Shown: positions 14,841-20,907 of the stretch, in pieces | Layout: every line of letters starts with the position of its first letter | Position numbering within the stretch: position 1 is the stretch's first letter | Assembly (NCBI GenBank): GCA_016935885.1 | Contig: JAFGQA010000010.1 | Span: forward strand, 1 to 20,907 | DNA length: 20,907 bases | DNA from: Phycisphaerae bacterium | GTDB taxonomy: Bacteria > Planctomycetota > Phycisphaerae > UBA1845 > UTPLA1 | Direction: 5' to 3' | Made by a program: the position numbers and the translations under genes | Notes under the pieces: generated by a model | The model's database searches: none | What the model was told of the DNA's origin: nothing | The model's input: the letters and a program-made list of their open reading frames with translations, nothing else

Positions 14841-15887
14841 TCACGCGCGCCCGGCTGCCGTCCGCTCTGAGGCGGAGCTCCTGCGACCAAGCGCGGCAAG
14901 CCGCGGATCAAGTGCGCGGACGCGAGATTCCGCCGAGGCGACGATTCGTCCGATCAGTTCCGCGTACGGCACACCGATGGCCGTGCAGAGCATGGGCAAG
15001 TCGGAGTGGAACGGATGCAGACCCGGCAACGGGTTGATCTCGATGATCTGCAGCTTGCCGTTCGCGTCGGCGCGGAGGTCAACGCGACCCGCGTCACGGC
15101 ACCCGAGTCCCCGCCAGGCGGCCAGCGCCAGATCCTCGGCCGGGGCTGCCCAGTCCGACGGAGCGAGCGGGAATCGGCACAGCTCCTCGCATCGCTCCTT
15201 ATTAATGTAGGTGTAGGAGTGCGGCTCCGCCTCGGGCAAGAGCACGATTTCGAGTGTGCCCACGGCCTCCGCCCGCGAGCCCGTGCCGGTGATCCCGACC
15301 GTGAACTCGCGGCCCGGGAGGTACGCCTCGACCAAAGCCGGCTGGCGGAATTCGTCGAGCACACGCTCCACGACCGGCTTCAACTGCTCCGCCGAGTCCA
15401 CCCGCGAACGACCATCAATGCCTTTGGCCGTGCCCTCGGCCAGTGGCTTCACGAACGCTGGAAACGCCATATCGAAGCGAGCGAGCTGGTCGACAGATTC
15501 AATGACGGCGAACGGAGCAGTCGGCAACCCGAGGTCGCGCAGCACGCGTTTGGTCAGCGATTTGTCGAGCGTCAGCGCCGACACAAGAGGGTCCGAGAAG
15601 GTGCACGCGATCTGGAAGGCTTCCAACATCGCAGGCACCTGCGCTTCGCGCGATACGCCGGCGAGCCCCTCGGCAATGTTGAAGACGAGGTCCCAACGCT
15701 CGCCGCGTGCCAGTCGGCCAGCCAGGGCGATCGCATGACCGATTCGCTCGGTTCGGTGCCCCAGTTGTTGCAGCGCGGCCTCGATTGAGTCAATCGTATC
15801 GGGCCGGTCAAACTCGGCGGTTTGCTCTTCGCCGAACCCGGCCGCAAGGTAATCGGCCCGCAGGTCGTACGTCAACCCGATCAACAT
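14841..15887 (-). CDS. D-Ala-D-Ala-ligase-like ATP-grasp ligase (first of two)
   Basis: A protein of 348 residues, an ATP-grasp carboxylate-amine ligase. Visible are the N-terminal MLIGLTYDLR, WDLVFNIAEGL (the Ddl-like FN..EG motif), AFVKPLAEGTAKGI (nucleotide-binding loop), EAYLPGREFTVGI, and the metal site GRVDLRADANG...IIEINPLPGLHP, close to the EINTLPG of Ddl. The ATG at 15887 has AAGGAG seven bases upstream; the frame upstream of it crosses the REP pair and is not protein-like. It is clearly diverged from the second ligase, so the pair probably uses different substrates. The last codons end within one turn of the next start. The preceding cysteine-cluster gene, after frameshift correction, overlaps this start by 7 bases. 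Confidence 0.82.
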   Translation of the reverse strand: MLIGLTYDLRADYLAAGFGEEQTAEFDRPDTIDSIEAALQQLGHRTERIGHAIALAGRLARGERWDLVFNIAEGLAGVSREAQVPAMLEAFQIACTFSDPLVSALTLDKSLTKRVLRDLGLPTAPFAVIESVDQLARFDMAFPAFVKPLAEGTAKGIDGRSRVDSAEQLKPVVERVLDEFRQPALVEAYLPGREFTVGITGTGSRAEAVGTLEIVLLPEAEPHSYTYINKERCEELCRFPLAPSDWAAPAEDLALAAWRGLGCRDAGRVDLRADANGKLQIIEINPLPGLHPFHSDLPMLCTAIGVPYAELIGRIVASAESRVRALDPRLAALGRRSSASERTAAGRA

Positions 15888-15935
15888 CCCAGGGCTCCTT
15901 CGGGGTCCATGACACCTCCGGCGGCATTCGATTTT

Positions 15936-15967
15936 GGGTGCCACGGGCGGCTTGTCCGCCCGCGCGG
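15936..15967 (+). repeat. REP-like unit 1
   Basis: A 32-base unit beginning GGGTGCCAC, with hairpin CGGGCGG-CTTGT-CCGCCCG (7-bp stem, 5-base loop). It is the partner of the inverted unit at 15993-16024. Differences between the two units preserve the stem pairs. Confidence 0.7.
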
Positions 15968-15992
15968 TTTCTCTGGTGGGCACATGAGGCAA

Positions 15993-16024
15993 CCACACTG
16001 GCAGGCGAGCTGCCAGTGGCACCC
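15993..16024 (-). repeat. REP-like unit 2 (inverted)
   Basis: On the minus strand it also begins GGGTGCCAC, with hairpin CTGGCAG-CTCGC-CTGCCAG. It is separated from unit 1 by 25 bases and faces it, as in bacterial BIME arrangements. It lies between, and partly overlaps the extended 3' end of, the cysteine-cluster gene and the first ligase gene. Confidence 0.7.
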
Positions 16025-16532
16025 GCCCAAACTCTCACGGACCCGCTCCTTCGTGCGTAGTTCGGTATAGAGCACACGGTGCCAGCGCACGGCATCCGTC
16101 ATCCGCATGTTCAGCACCTGGAGAATCGTCTGTCCGAGTGGAACCACCTCGCGAGGGCAGTCGTCCGAGACGCCGTCGATGCCGCGCCCCGTGTAGGCCA
16201 TACGCATACAGACGGCACACGAGTGGCCGGACGTCCAGAGGTAGAGTGCGGCCCATGCCGCTCAGGAATCGGCACTCGCCGTTGGTCAGCCGCCGGAGAA
16301 TCGGCCGCGAGCCGTCCGGTCGAGAAGCCCACTTCAGCCGGTTCGGATCGTCGTCTCGTTCCGGAAAGTCCGAGTCGGTTGGGCAAACGCACTCCCAGGA
16401 ACCTCGCACGCCGGTGAACGCTGTGACCCCGTCGGTGTCGCCCTCGGTGGCCGGTCTTTCCCGGGACTGGCAGCAGGTCTTGCCTAGTGTGGCGCATTTG
16501 CCGCGACCGCTGAGCGGTTTGAGGTCCATGCT

Positions 16533-17834
16533 TCAAACGCCCCTCTGAAGAGGATCGGGGTAGCGGAAGACCTCTCCCTCGTAGTTGCGCAGCAGGAGGT
16601 CATCGCCCTCTCTTCCAACCACATTGTCAGGCCACAGCGCGATCTTGCCACCTCCCCCCGGCGCATCGATCACGTACGTGGGACAGGCATATCCGGTCGT
16701 GTGGCCGCGCAAGCCGCTGATAATCTCCATGCCGCGCTGCACCGACGTGCGCAGATGTGCTGAGCCCAAGATCGGATCGCATTGGTAGAGGTAGTACGGC
16801 CGCACGCGGATCCTGAGCAGGCCGTGCATCAGCCGCTTCATCGTCTCCACGTCATCGTTCACGCCGCGCGTCAGCACCGTCTGGCTGCCCAACGGAATCC
16901 CCGCGTCGGCCAACCGACCACAGGCCTCGGCCACCTCCGGGGTGAGCTCGACCGGGTGCGTGAAGTGGATGCTCAGCCACAAAGGGTGATGGCGGCTCAG
17001 CATCCTCGTTAGGCTCGGCGTGATGCGTTGCGGAAGCACGGCTGGGATCTTCGTCCCGATGCGCACGATCTCCACGTGCGGAATCGCCCGCACTCGCCCC
17101 AGAAGCCGGTCCAGACGCTCGTCCGTCATCGTGAGCGGATCGCCGCCGGAGAGCAGTACATCACGAACCTCATCATGCGCGGCAATGTAGTCCAGCGCGC
17201 GTTTATACTGTGGCTCGTTGAAGTGGTACTCACCAGTCTGGCCCACCATGCGCCCCCGCGTGCAGTAGCGGCAATACGTGGCGCAGCGGCCGGTCACCAA
17301 GAACAGTACGCGATCCGGATAGCGATGCACCAGCCCCGGCACGGGCATGTCCATATCCTCGGCCAACGGGTCGTCCGCCTCGCCCGGGCTGTGTACGAAC
17401 TCCGCCGTGGTCGGGATCATCGTCTTGCGAATAGGGTCGTGGGGATCTTCGGAATCGATCAGGGAGGCGTAGTACGGAGTGATGCCGACGGGCAGATGCC
17501 CGCCGACGCGCTTTATGGCCGTTTCCTCGTCGAAGGACAAACGCACGACTCGGCCGAGCCGTTGCAGGTCGCGCAGCCTATTCCGCAGTTGCCATCGCCA
17601 GTCGTTCCACTCGCTACGGCGCGCCTCTGGGAAATGCGCCTTGCGGAAGGACTCACTACGCGTGCTGCTCGTGGCGATGGATCGCGATTCGCGATTGATG
17701 TCGGCGCGCTCATGAACGCGATGCCTTTGTCTATGCTCTTCGGTGGGATACCGTTGATCCAGGACAGGCAGGGCGACGCAATTGGCGTGGGCACCGTCGG
17801 GCTCCGGATCGGAGCCCAGTAAACCCTCTTCCAT
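16533..17834 (-). CDS. kamA: lysine 2,3-aminomutase (KamA family radical SAM enzyme)
   Basis: A cytoplasmic radical-SAM/PLP enzyme, expected to convert L-lysine to L-beta-lysine; 433 residues. From residue ~69 (FPEARRSEWNDWRWQLRNRL) it aligns well by eye with clostridial KamA. Cluster motif CATYCRYC (184-191) binds the [4Fe-4S]. GGDPL follows at 230. The two Asp that hold the lysine side chain in KamA (Asp293, Asp330 there) are conserved as Asp353 (YQCDPIL) and Asp390 (VIDAPGGGGK), and the PLP Lys is Lys397. Lysine is thus the likely substrate. Differences: an N-terminal extension of ~68 residues, a shorter C-terminus, and loss of the C-terminal Cys zinc site together with its partner Cys (Asp replaces it in GVNDDV). 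The ATG at 17834 has AGAGG four bases upstream; no other in-frame start lies between it and the core. It heads the six-gene operon. Confidence 0.88.
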   Translation of the reverse strand: MEEGLLGSDPEPDGAHANCVALPVLDQRYPTEEHRQRHRVHERADINRESRSIATSSTRSESFRKAHFPEARRSEWNDWRWQLRNRLRDLQRLGRVVRLSFDEETAIKRVGGHLPVGITPYYASLIDSEDPHDPIRKTMIPTTAEFVHSPGEADDPLAEDMDMPVPGLVHRYPDRVLFLVTGRCATYCRYCTRGRMVGQTGEYHFNEPQYKRALDYIAAHDEVRDVLLSGGDPLTMTDERLDRLLGRVRAIPHVEIVRIGTKIPAVLPQRITPSLTRMLSRHHPLWLSIHFTHPVELTPEVAEACGRLADAGIPLGSQTVLTRGVNDDVETMKRLMHGLLRIRVRPYYLYQCDPILGSAHLRTSVQRGMEIISGLRGHTTGYACPTYVIDAPGGGGKIALWPDNVVGREGDDLLLRNYEGEVFRYPDPLQRGV

Positions 17835-17928
17835 TTTACCTCTGGCCCTCTGGGCCGCATCGGTCCGTCTGACGAGACGCCGCGCGGCGTCAGGCATGCG
17901 TCAGCCGTGCCGCGACACATACGGAGAT

Positions 17929-17956
17929 TAAATAGCTCAGACCTTCAAAAAAGCAA
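17929..17956 (-). promoter_or_regulatory. possible promoter of the kamA operon
   Basis: On the minus strand TTGCTT (17951-17956), a 16-base spacer and TATTTA (17929-17934) lie in an unusually AT-rich patch. The start point would leave about 90 bases of leader before kamA. No operator or riboswitch was recognised. Confidence 0.35.
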
Positions 17957-18086
17957 CAGTAATTCTGGCAGAAGGAAGTTTTTTCTCGGCCGCCAGAGGG
18001 AGCCGCGCGGGCCAGCCGGAGCCGGGAGAACCCTGCCTTCGGGTTAGGCCGGTCGGAGGTCCCGTTCGCGGCCCAAGAGTCGTGGG

Positions 18087-20315
18087 CTATCCACGCCGAC
18101 TGATCATGATGATCCCGCAGTTGGTCTCCCGAGCCACCCGGAGGGCGAGGTCGCCGAAGACCTTCCGCCGCTGACCGATCCGCCTCAACCCGAGCACAAC
18201 GAGGTCGGCATCCGCGGCATATCGTGCCACCGCGCCTGCCACCTCGTCCTCGGCGACAACGATCGGGCTGGAGTCTCCCGCCACCTCGTCCTTGGCCACC
18301 CGGCGAAGCTCCGCGACGGCCCGCTCGCGATCCCGGGAGGTGGCGGTCGATGGAATCACGCGCAACAGCGTGGTCTCTCGGGCCCCCAGACGGTGGATAC
18401 TGGCCAGCAGGCGGGCCCGCAGCTCGTCGTGCCCGCCGCGACCGCCGAGCGGAACGAGCACGCTTCGCACATCGCGGAGCAGCCAACCGGCCGGGGCCCG
18501 CAGGATGGCCACATCGCAAGCCACTTGCCCCATCAACGCTTCGAGCCTGCTCTCAAGGCCGGGCTCCGTCAGGCTGCTCAATCCCAGCAGCAGGCTCTCA
18601 CACCGATGGGCCCGGACGACCCGGGCGATCTCGCTCCACGGGTCCGCGGCGACCGTGGTGAGTGCCTCCGGGGCCAAGCCCCGCGCGAACGACGCCGTCA
18701 GGGCCTCCCGAATGACCGCCTGAGAAGCCTCGAGCGAGGGAGGCGTCTCCTCGGACTTCCAGTCATCCAGAGGGGACACGATCGAGAGCAGGATCACCCG
18801 CCCGACCTTGGGTGTGGCCAAAGCAGTCGCCACACCGACCATCGCAACGGCGTTACGTGGGTTCGCGATCGGGACCAGGACCAACGGGCTACGGCCCCGC
18901 AGACGCACCAGTTCGGCGTCGAGTGCCTGGGTGTACGCGTCGAGCGCTCTCGCCCGTCGTGCGAACAAGGACGCATAGAGAACGCCGCCCAGTGCGAGCC
19001 AGACGCACACGATCATCCCGGCGCTTGGGACATTGATTCCCTGAAAGACCGCCAGCCCCGCGCACGCGAGTGCACCGACGGTCGGGACGAGCGGAAACCA
19101 CGGAGTACGGAAGTACGGCTGCGTGACACCGCCCCGCCGACGCGCCATGACAGTGATTCGGTGAGCCAAGGCAAACGTGACCAGGAATATGAGACTCGAC
19201 GCTGCGCCGATCGCGGCTACGTTCGGAACCAGGACCAACACGACTATGACGATCGCCGCCGTCGTCAGAGCAGCGGTGGCCGGCGTGCCGCGCTGCCGAT
19301 GGAGCACCTCCAGCCAGCGGGGCAGTGTGCGGTCACGAGCCATGGCCCGCGCGATGCGCGAGGCCGCCAACAGGTTGGCTTGCAGCGCAGAGAGCATTGA
19401 GAGGATGGCCGCCGCCACGACCAGCCAGTAGCCGAACGTACCCAGGTACCGCCGTGCCGCGATAGCCACGATGGCCTCCGGCTCCTCGGCACTGGCCTGA
19501 GTAATGGACTCACCGGGAGCGACTCCCACCGTCGCGATGATGAAGAGCAGAGGTAAGTAGATTGCCAGGGCGGCCCCTAACGACAGGAACATCGCCCGCG
19601 GAATCGTCCGTTGTGGATCGCGGATTTCACCGGACACGGCCGCTATCAGGTCGAATCCCTGCAGCGCAATGAACGTGTACCCCATCGCTCGGAACAAGCC
19701 CATCACGCCGCCGGCGAAGAACGGGGTCAGGTGATCGCTGATGCTCTCGGACGGCTTGCCGACGAGAGCCCACAGGCCGGCCGCAACCAGAATGGAGAAC
19801 ACCAGCACCTTGCCGACGTTCGGCCATTGCCCTCCGCCCGCCACTTTGCGCGTCAACCCGACCGTGTAAACCAGCGTTGCCACGATGGCCAGGCCCACGA
19901 CCGCCGGGCGCCCGGCCAGCCAATCTGGCGAGTTGCCGAAGAGAGAGAGGCAAACCTCTTCCAGGGCGATCACGGCGAACGCCCCGAACCCAAACGCATA
20001 GAGGACGGCCGCCACGATGGAAGCGAACCAGACCACCCACCCGACGCTGAATGCCGCCTCGACCGTCAGGACCTTCTTGGCGAACGCGTATGTCCCCCCA
20101 GACTCGGGAAACTGCGTGGCGAGCTCCGCGAAACTGAGAGCCGTGATCACGGCAAGCAAGCCGTTGAGCGCAAACGCGACGATTGCGCTTGGACCGGTCG
20201 CGGCAAATGCCACGCCTGCCAGGGCCAGGACGCCTCCCCCCACGATCGCTCCAACGCCGACGCCGGTGGCGCCGATTAGGCCCAGCGAACGTTGGATATC
20301 GGGTCGATCCGCCAT
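18087..20315 (-). CDS. APC-type amino-acid permease with two C-terminal universal-stress-protein domains
   Basis: A protein of 742 residues. Residues ~10-456 hold twelve predicted membrane segments of the amino acid-polyamine-organocation (APC) family. The N-terminal signature is GLIGATGVGVGAIVGGGVLALAG, broken by the start of the first helix, and the conserved FAELATQFPESGGTYAF and LQGFDLIAAVSGEIRDPQRTIPRA motifs follow. Residues ~475-605 and ~610-742 are two universal-stress-protein-like domains, the second ending ADLVVLGLRRIGQRRKVFGD and ANCPV-like NCGIIMISRR. The nucleotide loop differs from the G-x2-G-x9-G consensus, so ATP binding is uncertain. The start at 20315 has only a weak Shine-Dalgarno, but the first membrane helix follows directly. 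It lies 252 bases upstream of kamA in the same direction and could import or export lysine or the operon product. Substrate not known. Confidence 0.88.
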   Translation of the reverse strand: MADRPDIQRSLGLIGATGVGVGAIVGGGVLALAGVAFAATGPSAIVAFALNGLLAVITALSFAELATQFPESGGTYAFAKKVLTVEAAFSVGWVVWFASIVAAVLYAFGFGAFAVIALEEVCLSLFGNSPDWLAGRPAVVGLAIVATLVYTVGLTRKVAGGGQWPNVGKVLVFSILVAAGLWALVGKPSESISDHLTPFFAGGVMGLFRAMGYTFIALQGFDLIAAVSGEIRDPQRTIPRAMFLSLGAALAIYLPLLFIIATVGVAPGESITQASAEEPEAIVAIAARRYLGTFGYWLVVAAAILSMLSALQANLLAASRIARAMARDRTLPRWLEVLHRQRGTPATAALTTAAIVIVVLVLVPNVAAIGAASSLIFLVTFALAHRITVMARRRGGVTQPYFRTPWFPLVPTVGALACAGLAVFQGINVPSAGMIVCVWLALGGVLYASLFARRARALDAYTQALDAELVRLRGRSPLVLVPIANPRNAVAMVGVATALATPKVGRVILLSIVSPLDDWKSEETPPSLEASQAVIREALTASFARGLAPEALTTVAADPWSEIARVVRAHRCESLLLGLSSLTEPGLESRLEALMGQVACDVAILRAPAGWLLRDVRSVLVPLGGRGGHDELRARLLASIHRLGARETTLLRVIPSTATSRDRERAVAELRRVAKDEVAGDSSPIVVAEDEVAGAVARYAADADLVVLGLRRIGQRRKVFGDLALRVARETNCGIIMISRRG

Positions 20316-20478
20316 CGAGTCTGTCTCGTCGCATACGCTCCGCCTGCAAATATAGCTCCGCGCGCCCCATCCGAACAGGTGGGCTCATGCACCTGCTCCG
20401 GCATGGTGGCCAGCCGCTGAACACCGTGACGCCGGACGACATCAGCGCCATCCTGCCCACAAGGCGAATCAGCGACGA

Positions 20479-20604
20479 CCGGCAAAGCCGGTGGTATGGG
20501 GAAGGCCCCTGAAAGGGGCCGGCGATCAGGCCCGCCCCCAATGGGGCCGTCGGTCGGCACCGCCCCGAACGGGGCGGAGGCGGCAGGTGTCACGGCGGTG
20601 ACAC
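20479..20604. repeat. cluster of five short GC-rich hairpins
   Basis: Five perfect small palindromes in 126 bases: CCGGC-AAA-GCCGG (20479-20491), GGCCCC-TGAAA-GGGGCC (20504-20520), GCCCC-CAAT-GGGGC (20534-20547), CCGCCCC-GAAC-GGGGCGG (20560-20577) and GTGTCAC-GGCG-GTGACAC (20587-20604). None has a T-run. They lie at the 3' end of the partial gene to the right and upstream of the permease gene. Confidence 0.65.
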
Positions 20605-20907
20605 TTCCGGCGCCCCTTGTATGTGCTGCACCCGGCATGAATGCCCAACAGCGGCTCACGCAGATGGCCCAGCATCCGCGCGGCGTCACTGTGGTGCGTG
20701 GGGTCCAGCGGCCCCAGCCGAATGTCGGCCGGCCCGTCCGGCACGCGGCCGGTGACGTGGGCGACCAACGCGCGGTTCTCATCCACCGTATGCCGGCCGG
20801 TCTGCTGGTCGATGCGCTCGGTTAAGAGGAACCGCAGATTGGCCCCGTCGCCGCCGCGGATGTACGTGTGCCCGTACCGCCGCTTGGCCCCGAGCAGATA
20901 GGCCAAG
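20526..20907 (-). CDS. 3' end of an unrecognised gene running off the window
   Basis: An open minus-strand frame that enters from the right edge and ends at 20526. The part from the edge to about 20635 looks protein-like and has high third-position GC: AYLLGAKRRYGHTYIRGGD, then NLRFLLTERIDQQTGRHTVD, then LGPLDPTHHSDAARMLGHL. I do not recognise the family and see no membrane segment. The last ~40 codons run through the hairpin cluster and are Arg-rich, so the biological stop may be obscured by a frameshift or by repeat insertion. Confidence 0.5.
   Translation of the reverse strand, partial: LAYLLGAKRRYGHTYIRGGDGANLRFLLTERIDQQTGRHTVDENRALVAHVTGRVPDGPADIRLGPLDPTHHSDAARMLGHLREPLLGIHAGCSTYKGRRKCHRRDTCRLRPVRGGADRRPHWGRA

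Larger units (their letters stand above)
15881..16529 (-). pseudogene. YkgJ-like cysteine-cluster protein, frameshifted
   Basis: Starts at ATG 16529, three bases after the kamA stop (TGA-AGC-ATG), so translation is coupled. Frame one gives 110 residues with the cysteine pattern of the YkgJ-type putative metal-binding family: GKCATLGKTCC, WECVCP, NGECRF and RPLVCRLYAY. It is then lost. Removing one G of the GG at 16198-16199 (minus strand) restores a sensible continuation, AYTGRGIDGVSDDCPREVVPLGQTILQVLNMRMTDAVRWHR (shown in part), which runs to a stop at 15881. Where I would expect another Cys (G-C-TLP in relatives, from memory) there is Arg (GRTLP). The last ~50 codons run through the REP pair, so the native stop seems lost too. 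It may be a decaying gene or a sequencing error. Its role in the operon, perhaps metal or cluster handling for the radical-SAM enzyme, is a guess. Confidence 0.6.

Noticed and set aside
15888..16022. Upstream extension of the first ligase frame
   Set aside because: It crosses the REP pair, while the ATG at 15887 has a strong AAGGAG at ideal spacing.
1..20907. tRNA, rRNA or CRISPR array
   Set aside because: No T-loop plus acceptor pattern, no rRNA-like stretch and no regularly spaced direct repeats were found on reading the window.

Overview
The window is GC-rich bacterial DNA from what is probably an uncultured planctomycete-like (PVC-type) bacterium. This is an inference from the style of the genes: short lipoproteins of no known family, an arylsulfotransferase-like protein with glycine/proline-rich tracts, an IS1380 transposase and REP-like repeats. 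No rRNA or tRNA is present to confirm it.

Left part (1-3690). The window opens inside kdpE, the response regulator of the potassium-transport sensor system, cut at its 5' end. After about 520 bases with no gene I can support comes a convergent cpxR-cpxA type two-component operon on the minus strand. cpxR is preceded by a TATACT -10 element and a CpxR-type box.

Mobile and Cpx-regulon zone (3690-9270). A 60-bp integron attC site closes a gene cassette for a small membrane protein, with no integrase in view. An IS1380-family transposase gene follows. Next is a small LTEEQ-containing protein gene lying between two inverted copies of a ~100-bp dispersed repeat, then a lipoprotein with five LTxxQ motifs of the Spy/CpxP kind, then a second lipoprotein of unknown family. 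Four copies of a 16-bp direct-repeat motif, close to GTAAAGAANNGTAAAG, sit upstream of cpxR (one), the LTEEQ gene (two) and the LTxxQ lipoprotein (one). This matches the known CpxR box GTAAA-N5-GTAAA and suggests a local envelope-stress regulon with autoregulation.

Plus-strand arylsulfotransferase-like gene (9469-11526). This large exported protein has a collagen-like low-complexity tail. Its 3' end overlaps the converging gene.

Minus-strand amino-acid operon (17834 down to 11451). Six tightly packed or overlapping genes encode a lysine 2,3-aminomutase, a frameshifted cysteine-cluster (YkgJ-like) protein, two D-Ala-D-Ala-ligase-like ATP-grasp enzymes, a GNAT acetyltransferase fused to a histone-deacetylase/acetylpolyamine-amidohydrolase domain, and a second GNAT. 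Together they look like an undescribed pathway that makes beta-lysine, couples it to another amine or amino acid, and acetylates or deacetylates the product. A REP pair with compensatory stem changes lies between the second and third genes. Upstream is an amino-acid permease of the APC type with two C-terminal universal-stress-protein domains.

Right edge (20316-20907). A cluster of five GC-rich hairpins is followed by the 3' end of an unrecognised minus-strand gene that runs off the window.
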